Source: Sulfurospirillum diekertiae
GTDB lineage: Bacteria; Campylobacterota; Campylobacteria; Campylobacterales; Sulfurospirillaceae
NCBI RefSeq assembly: GCF_002162315.1
Contig: NZ_CP021416.1
Coordinates: 1,066,207-1,130,206, forward strand
DNA length: 64,000 nucleotides
Direction: 5' to 3'
Made by a program: the position numbers and the translations under genes. Of the stretch, positions 8,945 to 21,334 are shown in pieces. The notes under the pieces were generated by a model. That model searched no databases and had not been told where the DNA came from. It worked only from the letters and a program-made list of their open reading frames with translations. Every line of letters begins with the position of its first letter. Within the stretch, counting starts at the first letter, position 1.

Positions 8945-11900
8945 ATGGCACAAGTTATTGGATACGTTAAATCACTCCAAAATGGCATTTTTTTTGCAAA
9001 AGATGCACATGGAGAGATCAGAGAACTTAAAGCTGGCGATCAGGTATTTAAGGATGAGCTCGTTTATGGTGCTCCAACAAACTCTCAAAACGCACACGTC
9101 ATTATTGATGTAACCTTAACGGATGCTAAAGATATTACACTCTCTGGCGCGGAACAGCTCTATACAGATCTTTCTGTTATCGGTGGTTCTTTTGAAAAAG
9201 AAGATGCTGTTGTCTCAACGGATGCCGTAGAAAATGCATGGAAACTCAGTACAAATACATCTACTCCAGATACGACAACTCCACTAGAGGCAACTGCAGC
9301 AGGTCTTGAAGCACCCGCAGCTGGTCAAGTTCTATCAGATACAGGATATCCTAGCGATACAGTCTTTTATGATAGAACAGGTGCCATTGGTGATGTTCGA
9401 ACGGTTCTTCACGATACAGTGAATGGTGGTATCGTTCAAAATGTTACGGCAGTTGACACTCTCAATCTCAATGACCAACCTGTCGTAGCAAATGTGACAG
9501 GAACAGTCAATGAAGCGTTAAATGGACTCAATCAAATTTCTGGTCAGCTCATAGCAACAGATCCTGATGTGGGTGATACCCATACATTCTTTGCTGTGGG
9601 TGGCACATTATTGCTTAATGGACAACCTGCACCTGCAGGTATCGCATTGGTACTTAATCCAGATGGTACTTACTCTGTTACAGGTGACTTTAATACTCTC
9701 GCCGCAGGTGAAAAAGCTGTTGTTTCCTTCCAATATTACGCTGTCGATAATGGAATAGATGTTGGGGCTCCTCATGCTTCATTACCAGCAACCGTCACTT
9801 TAACGATAATCGGCACCAATGATCAACCAGTAGTCAGTGATGTGAGCATCACACAAGCAGAAGCACTTAATGGCGTGAATACGTTTGCAGGAACATTGAG
9901 TGTCAGTGATGATGATACAAGCGATACACATACGTTCCAAATGGTTGATAATAGTTTACATGTAAATGCAAATGTTGAATTATCACAACCAACACTTCTT
10001 CTCAATCCAGATGGTACTTACAGCATGAGTGGAGATTTTAATGCACTTGCCGCAGGTGAAACAGCAACCGTAACTTTCCAATACTATGCTGTAGATAGTA
10101 GTAGTAATCAAACTAATGGCGAGTCAAATACTTCTGAGGTTAAAACGGTTACCTTGACCATTACAGGAACGAACGATCAACCTGTTGTCAGTGATGTGAG
10201 CGTCACACAAGCAGAAGCACTTAATGGTGTGAATACGTTTGCAGGAACATTGAGTGTCAGTGATGATGATACAAGCGATACACATACGTTCCAAATGGTT
10301 GATAATAGTTTACATGTAAATGCAAATGTTGAATTAGCAACACCAACGCTTGTGCTCAATCCAGATGGTACTTACAGCATGAGTGGAGATTTTAATGCAC
10401 TTGCCGCAGGTGAAACAGCAACCGTTACTTTCCAATACTATGCTGTAGATAGTAGTAGTAATCAAACCAATGGCGAGTCAAATACTTCTGAGGCTAAAAC
10501 GGTTACCTTGACCATTACAGGAACGAACGATCAACCAGTAGTCAGTGATATTAATGTTAATGATAATGCAGGTAGTGGTATTGTTGGATACTATGATATG
10601 GTCAGTGGACAAGGGGTGAGCGCACAAGTGAATGGCATCATAACCGCTAATCTAACTGCTGCGCAACTCTTTACACTCAGTTCGGAAGAACTTTCAGGCA
10701 TCAATACCCTTTATGTTCAAAATCCAAGTAATGGTGACTATGGCGCAGAATACATGAGTCAACTCAGTGCGATCGAAAACGCTGTAAATAATGGCATGAC
10801 TTTAATTATTCATGATCGATATGTTGCTGGGGGTGAACAAATTCTTCCCGGTGGAGAGTCTATTGTTTTCCACAGAATAGCAGGAAATGGTGCCAATATT
10901 GATATAACAGACACGGATCTTGAAACAGGTCTTGGTGGAACGATCAATGATACTTCTTTAGATAATGGAAGTTGGTCAAACCATGGATATGTTGACTTGA
11001 ATAGCTTGCCAGAAGGGGCAACTGTTCTTATGACAGATGGTAATCCTACGCACGTTGTTACTTTTTCCTATCAATATGGTGCCGGCACAGTTATTTATTC
11101 TACCATTCCTTTAGACTTCTATTTATCAGGTAATGGTGGTACTGTTCTTGATGCTAATATGCAAATTTATGCAGCTAACCTTCTTGAAGATTTTGTTAAA
11201 AATGGCGCTATTTATGAAACGCATGATGCAACCAATGTAATAGGTGTAGATGATACCAAAGATGATGGCAATAATGTTTTAACAGGTAATTTGTCGGTCA
11301 CTGACGATGATGTATCAGATACCCACACGTTCCGTGTAGTCGATGCGAGTGTTCAAGTGCTAGCTCCAACAGGCTCAGGGGTTGATACGAATGATGTAAC
11401 GGTTTCTATTACGCAAGATGCAGCGGGTGTATGGCATTATAATATCAATGGAAACTTCACAGAACTAGCAGCAGACGAAAAAGCAACGGTAACATTCCAA
11501 TATGTTGCTGATGATGGACGTGGATTTAATGGTGCAGATGGCATCAATGAAAGTTCAATCAGTGCACCAAAAACCATTACACTTACCATTACGGGAACCA
11601 ATGACCAGCCTATTGTCAGCGATGTTACGCATACGACACAAACAGAATCAATGAACGGAATCAATACCTTTGAAGGTACTTTGGTCGCAACCGATGATGA
11701 TACCCATGATACGCATACTTTCCACGTAGTAGGCGGTGGAGATTTTGGTCCAGCTTTACATGTAGAATCTCCTGCCGAGATTGGAACGCCCGTTCTTCAC
11801 CTTGATGAAGCCACTGGTCAATATACTGTTACTGGAGACTTTAATGCTTTAGCCGTCGGTGAAACAGCAACCGTAACTTTCCAATACTATGCGGTTGATA

Positions 11901-14900
11901 GTAGTAGCAATCAAGTGAATGGTGAGTCCAATACCTCTGAAATTAAAACTGTTACGATGACCATTACAGGAACCAATGATGCGCCAGTTATCTCTGAAAC
12001 TAGCGTTACTACGGGTCTCGCAACAGAAGCAGGTAATCTTGATGATGGTACAGTTGTCCCAGCAACGACGGCTTCAGGTACCCTTGTTGCTACGGATGTT
12101 GATCATAATGCAACACAAACATGGTCTGTGAGTGGAAATGCAACAGGTACCTATGGAAGCTTTGCAATCGATCCAACAACAGGAAAGTGGACTTATACAG
12201 TTGATGATACAGCAGGTTCAGCTGCTGATAAACTTCAAGAGGGACAGAAAGTTACAGAAACATTTACAGTTATTGTAACCGATGATCAAGGAGCAACCGA
12301 TACTCAAGTTGTTACGATTCAAGTACAAGGCACTAACGATGCACCCGTTGCTGTTGCAGATGTTAATAGTGTTACAGAGCTAGGTGATGAAAGTTTACTA
12401 GCTTATGGATGGAAAGGTATCGCAACAGGCAATCTTCTCTCAAATGACTCCGATGTGGATGGCAATACAAATCCTCTCATTGCCTTAGATGTTACAAAAA
12501 TTGTTTCAAATGGTACCAATAACAGCGATACAACAACCAATTGGCTTGGCAATTTAGATGTACAAGGCTCTTATGGTACTTTGGTTGTTAACAAAGCGAC
12601 AGGTATTTACAGTTATGTTCTTAATAATGGCAACAGTACAGTTGAAGCTTTGAATGAAGGTGATAAGGTTGTTGATACCTTTACCTACACGATCACAGAT
12701 GCCAATGGCGCTATTGCTACTGCAACATTGTCAATCACTATCAATGGAACCAATGATGCACCAGTTATTTCAGGAACACATACTGGAATAGCAACAGAAG
12801 CGGGCAATCTTGATAATGGAATCGTAGTAGCCGCAACTCAAGCAACAGGCACACTGATTGCAAATGACGTTGACAATACAAATCCAACATGGACAGGCAA
12901 TAAAGTAGGAACATACGGAAGCTTTGCAATTGATCCAGCAACTGGAAAGTGGACGTATACAATTAATGATGCAACAGGATCAGCCGCCGATAAACTTGCT
13001 GAAGGTGAAACACGTACAGAAACCTTTACGGTGACTGTTAGCGACAATGAAGCAAGCAACCCAAAAACAGATACACAAGAAGTAACGGTAATCATAAAAG
13101 GTACCAATGACTCTCCTGCCATTACCAATGCTTCAAGTGCTCTTTCTGGCACCGTCGTTGAAGCAGGAAATAGCGATGATGGTCATACCATTGCAGGTAC
13201 TTCATCTGTTTCAGGACAACTTAGTGCAAGCGATGTGGATCATAATGCAACACAAAGATGGAGCATCGTTGGAACAGCAGATACAACCTATGGCTCTATC
13301 TCTATCAATACTAATACGGGAAAATGGACATACACTCTCAATAATACAGACATGGATACGCAAGCACTTGCTGAAGGCGAAAGTAAAACACTCAACTATA
13401 CAGCGCGCGTAATAGATGACAAAGGTGCTTATGTTGACCAAACTATCGCTGTAACCATTACAGGTACAAACGATTCTCCTGTTATTACCAATGCTTCTAC
13501 ACAACTTGTTGGTACTGTTATTGAAGCTGGGAATAACGATGATGGCTCTACTTTTGCAGGTACACCATCTATCTCAGGACAATTGAGTGCAAGCGATGTC
13601 GACCATGGTGCAACGAAAACATGGAGCATTGAGGGAACGCCATCAACAACGTATGGATCTATTGGTATTGATTCAACAGGTAAATGGACATATACGCTTG
13701 ATAATTCACTCAGTACAACTCAAGCGCTCAAAGAGGGCGAAACGGTTACGCAAACTTATACGGCTCGCGTGATGGATGATAAAGGTGCTTATGCTGACCA
13801 AACAATTACTATTACGTTAAAAGGTACCAACGATGCCCCTGTTATTTTGGAAACATCTAATATTACAGGCGATGCAACAGAAGCTGGAGTTGTAACTATT
13901 AATGGTGTAACATCACCAGTAGTAGCTGTGATTGCAACAGGAACTCTTAGTGCATCCGATGTTGATCATGATGCAACACAAACATGGTCAGCGATTACGA
14001 CATCAGCTGAAGGTACGCATTATGGTACATTTGAAATAACAACAGCGGGTTCTTGGACATATACAGCAGGCGAAGCAGCAAATCAATTGGCTGAGGGAGA
14101 AACGAAAACAGAAACCTTTATGGCAATGGTGACAGATGATAAAGGAGCGATAGCGACACAAGCAGTCACAATAACAATTCATGGTACTAACGATGCGCCC
14201 GTTTTTGTTGTTGAAGATAACCAACCATCCTATAGCTTTAACTATAATGAAAATAGTACGACTGCAACGGTGCTTGGTACAGTCCATGCTACGGATGTTG
14301 ATAATGGAAGTCACGTTTCCTATTCTATTCAGAGTGGTAATGATGCTGGTTATTTTGCAATCAATTCCACTACAGGAGTCATTACCCTTACAGAGGCTGG
14401 GACACATGCTTTCACCAATGATTTTGAAGCACTGAGCAATGTTCATAATCTTGTGGTGGGAGCAAGTGATGGAAGTGTTACAACTGCTATCAATGTTGTC
14501 CTTAATGAACAAAATGTCAATGATGCGCCAGATGCGGTAGATAACACGTATAACATTAATGGGTTAAGTGGCCAATACTATGCCTATCATGAAGGGGCTT
14601 TACTAGATGGCTCTAATTTAGGCAGTATTGCTCAAGTTGAAAATTTCATAGCTACCCATAGTGCAGATGCAACATTTACAGCGACTGCTATCAATTACGG
14701 TCTGCTTCCAAGTGGAGATTTGGGTGGTGATGGTAATTTGCAAAAATTCTTAGGGATCGATGCTCAATCTTTGTCTACGAATCCAGAAAACAGTTCTGAC
14801 GCTATTATTAAACTTAGTGGTTCTATCGAGTTGGCAGCAGGTACTTATACATTTAAAGTCACTGCTGATGATGGTTATAGCATTGTGATTGATGGTAATG

Positions 14901-17900
14901 TTGTCGCAAAATATGATGGCAACCAATCTCCATCAACAAATTACGCCTCATTCAATATCGCCCAAAGTGGTGAGCATAGTATTAGCATTGTTTATTGGGA
15001 TCAAGCAGGACAAGCTCAACTTAAAGTTGAACTCAGTAGCGATGGTCAACATTATAGTGTACTCACAGGTAGCGCCAATGCTCTTGATACCTTAGTAACA
15101 AATGAAGACACACCTCTTATCATTGCTTCAAGTACACTGCTTGCAAACGATACAGACCAAGATGGTGATACCTTAACGATTACCAGCGTTCAAAATCCAA
15201 CACATGGAACAGTCGTACTTGACCCTATCACAGGAAAAGTCGTCTTTACACCAGATGCTAATTACAATGGAGACGCAACCTTTACCTATACCATTAGCGA
15301 TGGACATGGAGGATCAGATACCGCTACAGTAACTTTACATGTAAATCCAGTGAATGATGCACCCGTTGCCATTGATGATGGTTCTCTTGCTTTACCATTT
15401 AGTACTGACGCCGGTGTTGCACTTACTAAGATCAATGTTCTTCACAATGATACAGATGTCGATAATGATCCATTACATGTAACGACGGCAACAAGCGATA
15501 ATGGTACGGTTAGCATTAATCCTGATGGTACGTTAAACTTCGCACCGACAGACGGTTTTTCAGGTGATACGACCATCACATATACCGTTAGTGATGGACA
15601 GGGTGGAACTGACACCGCAACAGTTTTTGTCAAGGTTAATTTTGTAGATCACACTCCTACCCTCTCTGTAGATACGGGAAATCCAGGCAATGCCAACGAC
15701 ACTGTTCTTGAAGCTGGTTTGACAAATGGCTCTAGCCCCTCTGTAGCGGCTAGGACAGCAGAAGGAACCTTTACCATTGGCGATCCTGATGGATTGAATG
15801 ACATTACTTCTGTAACCGTTGGGAATAAAACATTTGCGGTAGACGCATGGAATACCGTTGGAGAGATTACCACTGATCATGGTACTGTAACGATTACGGG
15901 ATATGACAACGGTGTATTTAACTATACCTATACATTAACATCTGCTACAACAGGTACACAGACAACTGATAGTTTTGATGTTAAAGTTTCTGATGGTCAT
16001 GAAAATGCACTTGCTACAGTAACCATTGGTATAACCGATGACAAACCGATTGCTTACGACAATGCTGTTTCTCTTCTAGAAGGGAGTACAACCAGTGGTG
16101 GCACAACAAATTTAGTCTTAACGCTTGATGTTTCAGGTTCGATGAACAGCAACGTTTCAGGTTCGAGCCAAACACGATTTGAAATTGCTCGTGACGCTTT
16201 GGTAAACATGATTAATCAATACAAAGAGCAAGGAACAACGGATGTTAATTTAACGTTATTTGGAGACAATGCCTTAAATGTTGGATGGATGTCAGCTTCT
16301 TCTGCGGTCACTTACTTAAATTCATTGTCAATGAATTCTTGGGACAACCTATACAGCAACTCTACCTATGTCAATGTAAATACAGGTGGTACGGATTATT
16401 ATGATGCCATTAATGCTACAAAAGCAATTAGCTTTACCGGGCATACAGCAGATCAAACTATTGTTTATTTCCTATCAGATGGAGAGCCAAATGAAAATAC
16501 CTCTTCTGTTAATCAAGATACTGATGCAACAATTAAAGCGTGGAAAACATTTATTACAGCCAATGCCGATGATTTACATGTTATTGCCATTGGTGGTAAT
16601 GTAGGTGACGCCGTTTATTTAAATACGGTACAAGTCTTAGATGGTAAAGCGTATACAGATAGTGCACACCATGTACAAGAGTACATTGAAGTGAGTAATG
16701 TGACAGGTTTATCCAGTACCTTGTCGGGTACTGTTACCGTTCCTCATGTTGAGTCAGGTAGTGTTATCACCGAAACAGGCGTTTTAAATTTAGCGGATGT
16801 CTCCGGTGCTGATGGATGGGCTACATCTAAACTGGTTTCAGTATCATACAATGGTGTGACATATACATTTGACACCAGTCATCCTTCCTTTACGATAAGC
16901 ACAGAGGCAGGTTCTGTCACTATTAACAATCAAGGTGGCTATAGCTTTACGTCATTAACGAATGTTGCACATGATGTAAGTTCAAGCATTACTTATACGG
17001 TTGCAGATAGTGATGGTTCCACGGCACAAGCGCATTTAACGGTTACAACACTTGATAGTGTTCCAACGGCTGTAGCAGATACGAATAGTGCAACTGAAAC
17101 TTATTTGCATGCAACAGGTGGTACAGTTAATCATGTTACCTATAGCACAGAACCTGAAAGTTGGAATGCAACCACACTAACAGATAGTGGTCGCAATAAT
17201 AACACAAATGGTTGGAGTGTAAATAGTGGTAGTGGTACATCATCTGATATATATACTATTGTAGCAGATGCTACTCATACAACTATGGTTAGCTTTACCA
17301 TGGGATCCACGAATGGAGGCGGTACTGCTACACTATATAGTAGTACAGGTACAGTTATTGGTTCAGCAAGTTTCACTAGCAATAGTGATAATCAAACGAT
17401 TAACTTTAGTAATGCCATTACAAGCAGTGGTGATTACTATGTCAAATTTACGCGTACCAGTGGTACAAATGTTACTGTTAAAAAATGTGACCTATAGCAC
17501 CTATGATCACACCTCAGAGACAATGACTCCTATTACGATTGCAACGCCAGAAGTCGAATGGGTTGCTGCGCTTGTAGCTAGTGGTAATGTTTTAGATAAT
17601 GATACAAAAGGGACGGATGGTAACTTAAGTGTCACATCGGTAAGTATCAATGGTACTAATGTCATTGTTGATACAAACGGTGTTGATATCTCTGGACATA
17701 ATGGCAGTTTACATATTGACGCATTGGGTGCATATACGTATACTCCAACGAATGCGGATATGACAAGTACCGCACTTAGTACACCTGATGTCTTTACGTA
17801 TACCATCAAAGATGCTGATGGTAGTATTTCATCTTCAACCTTAACCATTACGACGACAGACCATGATTATACGACAGCTACCAATAATATTATTGGTGGA

Positions 17901-18500
17901 ACAGATGGTAATGATATGCTTACTGGAACGAGTGGTAATGATGTCATTTATGGTAGTGCAGGAGATGACCACTTAGTCGGTGGAGCTGGTAATGACACTC
18001 TTTATGGTGGAGCAGGCAATGATATCCTTGAAGGTGGCGATGGCAATGACTATCTTGATGGGGGTACTGGAGCGGATAAACTTTATGGTGGTGCAGGTAA
18101 TGATATATTGGTTTACGATGCGGCAGATACCGTCATCGATGGTGGTACAGGTACAGATACTTTACTCTTTACTGCCAATACTACTATTGATTTCAGTCAA
18201 CTTGATAGTAGCAATGACCCAATTAAAAATATCGAGGTGCTTGATCTTACACAACCGAATGTTAATGTCACGCTTAAAAATCTTTCATTGAATGATGTCC
18301 TTGATATGACAGAAACAGGTACTACCCATACACTAACGATTCTGGGCGATTCTGCGGACAAAGTAACTGTTGATAGTTCATTAACCAAAACATCTTCTAC
18401 GGAAATAAGCAATGGGCATACATTTGATATTTACACCAATGCAAATGCAACAGATCCAACGGTTATTGTGAAGATCGAGCAAACTATTCAACACAGCTAA
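8945..18500 (+). CDS. LapA-like giant RTX adhesin, frameshifted near the C-terminus
   Basis: The restored product is ~3,184 residues. The N-terminus (1-100) is a retention module ([14 protein letters not shown]..). It is followed by TAAG (117-120) and PAAG (124-127), matching the LapG cleavage motif position in LapA proteins. Then come more than ten cadherin/VCBS-like repeats ending in GTNDAPV/GTNDQPV, a PA14-like domain (about 1870-2050), and a von Willebrand A domain with MIDAS DVSGS (about 2390-2585). The C-terminus has RTX calcium-binding repeats ([11 protein letters not shown]) and the type I secretion end. The frame breaks in the A6 run 17480-17485 (stop at 17497). Removing one A continues into the RTX part in the second frame. 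If the break were real, the secretion signal would be cut off. The neighbours encode its exporter, protease and receptor. Confidence 0.9.
9841..10548 (+). repeat. 354-bp tandem duplication inside the adhesin gene
   Basis: Two nearly identical 354-bp (118-codon) units lie head to tail, the first starting at TGTGAGCATC (9841) and the second at TGTGAGCGTC (10195). They encode the same cadherin-like domain with only a few substitutions. Nucleotide identity far above that of the other repeats indicates recent duplication or gene conversion. Confidence 0.85.
17885..18110 (+). repeat. RTX nonapeptide repeat block
   Basis: About eight GGxGxDxLx-type calcium-binding nonapeptides in the C-terminal frame of the adhesin. 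They mark it as a type I secretion substrate whose passenger folds outside the cell on binding calcium. Confidence 0.88.
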
Positions 18501-18509
18501 AAAAAACGT

Positions 18510-18515
18510 TATAAT
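18510..18515 (+). promoter_or_regulatory. candidate -10 box ahead of lapG
   Basis: A perfect TATAAT lies 6 nt before the lapG ATG in a 20-nt gap. Transcription from it would be almost leaderless. It could instead be chance in an AT-rich gap within an operon. Confidence 0.3.
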
Positions 18516-18520
18516 AGGGC

Positions 18521-19168
18521 ATGAAAACAAAAGTCCTTGCATTATGTTTTGGGGTGATGGTTCTTACCGTCACCCTTTTTAGCACTGCTGAATTCATACT
18601 CGCGGGTATCTCTTTGGAGAAAGTCGAGAAAGAGTATGGAACATTTGCCAAAAGGCGTGTCTTGGCACTTGTGGCGATGATGAACCGTGCCAAAGATGAG
18701 AGTGATCTTGAAAAACTAGAAAAAGTGAATGATTTTTTTAATGCGACTCCCTACCATAGTGACAAAGAGGTTTGGGGTGTGGATGACTACTGGGCGACAC
18801 GGTTGGAGTTTATTGGTAAAGATAAAGGCGACTGTGAAGACTATGTAATTGCGAAGTATTTTACACTCAAAGAACTTGGCGTTCCACCTTCTAAAATGTA
18901 TATGACCTATGCAAAATCGCTCAAATTTAATGTAGCGCATATGGTGCTTACCTACTATGCTACTCCAAAATCCATACCATTGGTTTTGGATAATTACAAT
19001 TACAAAATACTTCCTGCAAATGAACGCACCGATCTTGTTCCTATCTACAGCTTTAGCGGAGATGATCTGTTCAATGCTAAACAAGTTCAATTGGGCAAAA
19101 TGCTTCCAGCGGCGGCAAAGCAAAAGCGTGCATGGGATGAACTCAAAATAGAGAAAAAGGAAAAATGA
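18521..19168 (+). CDS. lapG: LapG-type periplasmic cysteine protease (BTLCP family)
   Basis: 215 residues. An N-terminal hydrophobic export signal precedes a bacterial transglutaminase-like cysteine protease domain. The catalytic triad is visible: Cys105 (KGDCEDY), His140 (NVAHMVL) and Asp157 (LVLDNYN). In Lap systems this enzyme cuts the adhesin after a TAAG-type motif in its N-terminal retention module and releases cells from the biofilm. The adhesin immediately upstream carries such motifs at residues 117-127. The gene overlaps the following LapD-like gene by 4 nt (ATGA). Family and context agree strongly. Confidence 0.93.
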   Translation: MKTKVLALCFGVMVLTVTLFSTAEFILAGISLEKVEKEYGTFAKRRVLALVAMMNRAKDESDLEKLEKVNDFFNATPYHSDKEVWGVDDYWATRLEFIGKDKGDCEDYVIAKYFTLKELGVPPSKMYMTYAKSLKFNVAHMVLTYYATPKSIPLVLDNYNYKILPANERTDLVPIYSFSGDDLFNAKQVQLGKMLPAAAKQKRAWDELKIEKKEK

Positions 19169-21123
19169 TGACTCTTTTTAAACAGATGGCGGTAATGCTC
19201 AGCCTTTTTTTAAGCATAATCTTAGCCTGTGTCATGGTACTAAATTTCAAAACAGCCACAGCGTTTGTCCAAGATCAACTCTATACCAATGCTCAAAATA
19301 CAGCGCATTCTCTAGGACTTTCTCTCTCCAAAATTGCAGATCCAAAAGATGTCGCTACGATGGAGACGATGATCAATGCGATCTTTGATAGTGGGTATTA
19401 TGAAAGAATTGCTTTGATAGGTGTAGAAGGAAATCCCATTTATGTAAAAGAGACCGATGTTCTTTTAAGTGATGTTCCCCAGTGGTTTGTTCGTGCCGTC
19501 ACCATTAAAAATGCCTATGCAACGAGCGATATTATGATAGGCTGGAACAGGCTTGGTACGCTTGAAGTGAGTGGACATACGGGTAATGCTTACAGACAGT
19601 TGTACAAAACATTGATCGACCTCATTGAGACATTTGTGGGAATTGGTTTGGTTGTTTTAGGGGTCTTGTATCTTTTACTTACCCTCAGCCTTCAGTCTAT
19701 TAAACAAATTCGCGATCAAGCGCGAGGCATCATTGAAAATCGTTTTATCATTGAGCAAAAAATGCCTTTTACAACGGAGTTTCGCTCTGCTACGGTTGCT
19801 ATGAATGCCATGGTTTCAAAAGTAAAAGACATTTTTGAGAGAGAAAATGAGACACTGATTCAGTACCAAGAACTGCTTTACAAAGACGCAGAGACAAAAC
19901 TTTATAACCGTCATTATCTCGTTACCAAACTTCCTGAATACCTCCAAGGCGATACAAAATTATCCCAAGGTTTACATGTCATGCTGAGCATTGATGAATT
20001 GGATCGCTTTAAAAAAGAATATGGCTATGAAAATTACATTAAACTGATCAAGAACGTTGCAGAAGCATTAACCAATTGCGCGCGTTTGAGTGAGCATACC
20101 TTATTTGTGCGACTCAATGAGAGCGACTTTTTCCTTTTGATGCCATTTCGAGATGAAATTTTACTCGAAAAACACCTTGATGGAATGCTGTTAGAACTTC
20201 AGCGCACGGTTACTACTCAGGCATTAGATTACTTAGTGATAGGCGTTGGTATTGGTTTCTACACTGAACACGATACGCTTAAATCACTGCTTTCGAAAGC
20301 GGATTTAACCGTCTCTCAAGCCAAACAAAATGGCAACTTTACATGTAAAATGGCATTACAACAGCAACACTCCTTAATCTTAAGTCGTGAAGAGTGGCGT
20401 CAAGAATTGGTCAGTGGACTCGATGAATCTCGTTTTGTTTTTGCAACACAAAATGTTATCCACTATGAGAGTACCACTTCGAGCATTGTTCATGAAGAAG
20501 TTTTCATTCGACTCAAAGGAAGTGATGGCTTTGTGCACTCTGCAGGCTATTTTTTACCGATGGCGACTATTTTAGGATTGGCCGATGAAATTGATCGTTA
20601 TATGATTCAAAGGATGCTTCAGCGTTTTACGTTACAAGAACTTCATACACCATTGGCACTCAACCTGAGTGCTGAATTTGTAGGACATTATGCCAATATT
20701 CAATGGCTGAAAGAGCAACTCGAAAAACTCTCTCCAACGGAACGTGCCATGGTGTGGTTTGAAACGAGTAATGCAGTGGCACTTCATAATCTTGAAGCAA
20801 TCGTTTCGATCAGCAGTCAGCTTAAGATGTTAGGATGCCGTTTTGGTATTGACAACTTTACCATTCCATCTGAAGGGGCATATTATCTGCAAGCGATACG
20901 ACCTGATTATATCAAGTGTACGGTTGTCTATCTCAAAGATATTATGCTAGATGCAACCACAGGAAAAAATCAAGAAAGCCTCAATAACATTGCACGTAGT
21001 CTTGGAATTTCGATTATTGCGACCAATATTGAAGAAGAACAAGACCTCTCTACCCTTAAATATTTAGGGATTGCGTATATGCAAGGAAGATTTATTGCAC
21101 CGATTGAATTACTCGAAGAATAA
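19165..21123 (+). CDS. lapD: LapD-type c-di-GMP receptor with degenerate GGDEF and EAL domains
   Basis: 652 residues. An N-terminal membrane helix, a periplasmic LapD/MoxY-like domain (30-150), a second membrane helix (about 152-175) and a HAMP segment are followed by GGDEF-like (about 235-395) and EAL-like (about 405-650) domains. The GGDEF site reads NESDF (318-322) and the EAL site reads EVF (445-447), so neither synthesis nor hydrolysis of c-di-GMP is expected. It should act as a receptor. In known systems, LapD bound to c-di-GMP sequesters LapG and protects the adhesin. Coupling to lapG supports this role. Confidence 0.92.
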   Translation: MMTLFKQMAVMLSLFLSIILACVMVLNFKTATAFVQDQLYTNAQNTAHSLGLSLSKIADPKDVATMETMINAIFDSGYYERIALIGVEGNPIYVKETDVLLSDVPQWFVRAVTIKNAYATSDIMIGWNRLGTLEVSGHTGNAYRQLYKTLIDLIETFVGIGLVVLGVLYLLLTLSLQSIKQIRDQARGIIENRFIIEQKMPFTTEFRSATVAMNAMVSKVKDIFERENETLIQYQELLYKDAETKLYNRHYLVTKLPEYLQGDTKLSQGLHVMLSIDELDRFKKEYGYENYIKLIKNVAEALTNCARLSEHTLFVRLNESDFFLLMPFRDEILLEKHLDGMLLELQRTVTTQALDYLVIGVGIGFYTEHDTLKSLLSKADLTVSQAKQNGNFTCKMALQQQHSLILSREEWRQELVSGLDESRFVFATQNVIHYESTTSSIVHEEVFIRLKGSDGFVHSAGYFLPMATILGLADEIDRYMIQRMLQRFTLQELHTPLALNLSAEFVGHYANIQWLKEQLEKLSPTERAMVWFETSNAVALHNLEAIVSISSQLKMLGCRFGIDNFTIPSEGAYYLQAIRPDYIKCTVVYLKDIMLDATTGKNQESLNNIARSLGISIIATNIEEEQDLSTLKYLGIAYMQGRFIAPIELLEE

Positions 21124-21131
21124 TCCAACTC

Positions 21132-21182
21132 AAAGCCAATGGCTATCCCAAAACATAAAACTTTTTGGGTGGCATTGGCTTT
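21132..21182 (+). terminator. terminator after lapD
   Basis: A long hairpin: AAAGCCAATG (21132-21141) pairs with CATTGGCTTT (21173-21182), with inner pairing of TCCCAAAA with TTTTGGG. A short T stretch follows. It ends the Lap operon. Confidence 0.8.
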
Positions 21183-21283
21183 TCGGTAAGCCTTTACATG
21201 TAAAAAGATATGCGTTAAAGCTAACCTAAAGATTACTGCTTAATACATAGCCAAATACCCATCACAAACCTTTTACATCATGC

Positions 21284-21289
21284 TATAAT
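21284..21289 (+). promoter_or_regulatory. -10 box (TATAAT) of the DUF2126 operon
   Basis: TATAAT in an AT-rich context 46 nt before the ATG at 21335. The expected start site falls inside the TTTACATGTAAA palindrome at 21293-21304. Confidence 0.55.
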
Positions 21290-21292
21290 AAT

Positions 21293-21304
21293 TTTACATG
21301 TAAA
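21293..21304. repeat. TTTACATGTAAA palindrome at a promoter
   Basis: A perfect 12-bp copy of the window's iterated palindrome, overlapping the likely start site of the operon that begins at 21335. Another copy is at 21193-21204. Confidence 0.8.
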
Positions 21305-21334
21305 GATTTTCACTTTCTGTTTTAAAGGATTAGT

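Noticed and set aside
9823-15880. Many antisense frames within the adhesin gene
   Set aside because: They mirror the repeat structure of the sense frame and lack ribosome binding sites.
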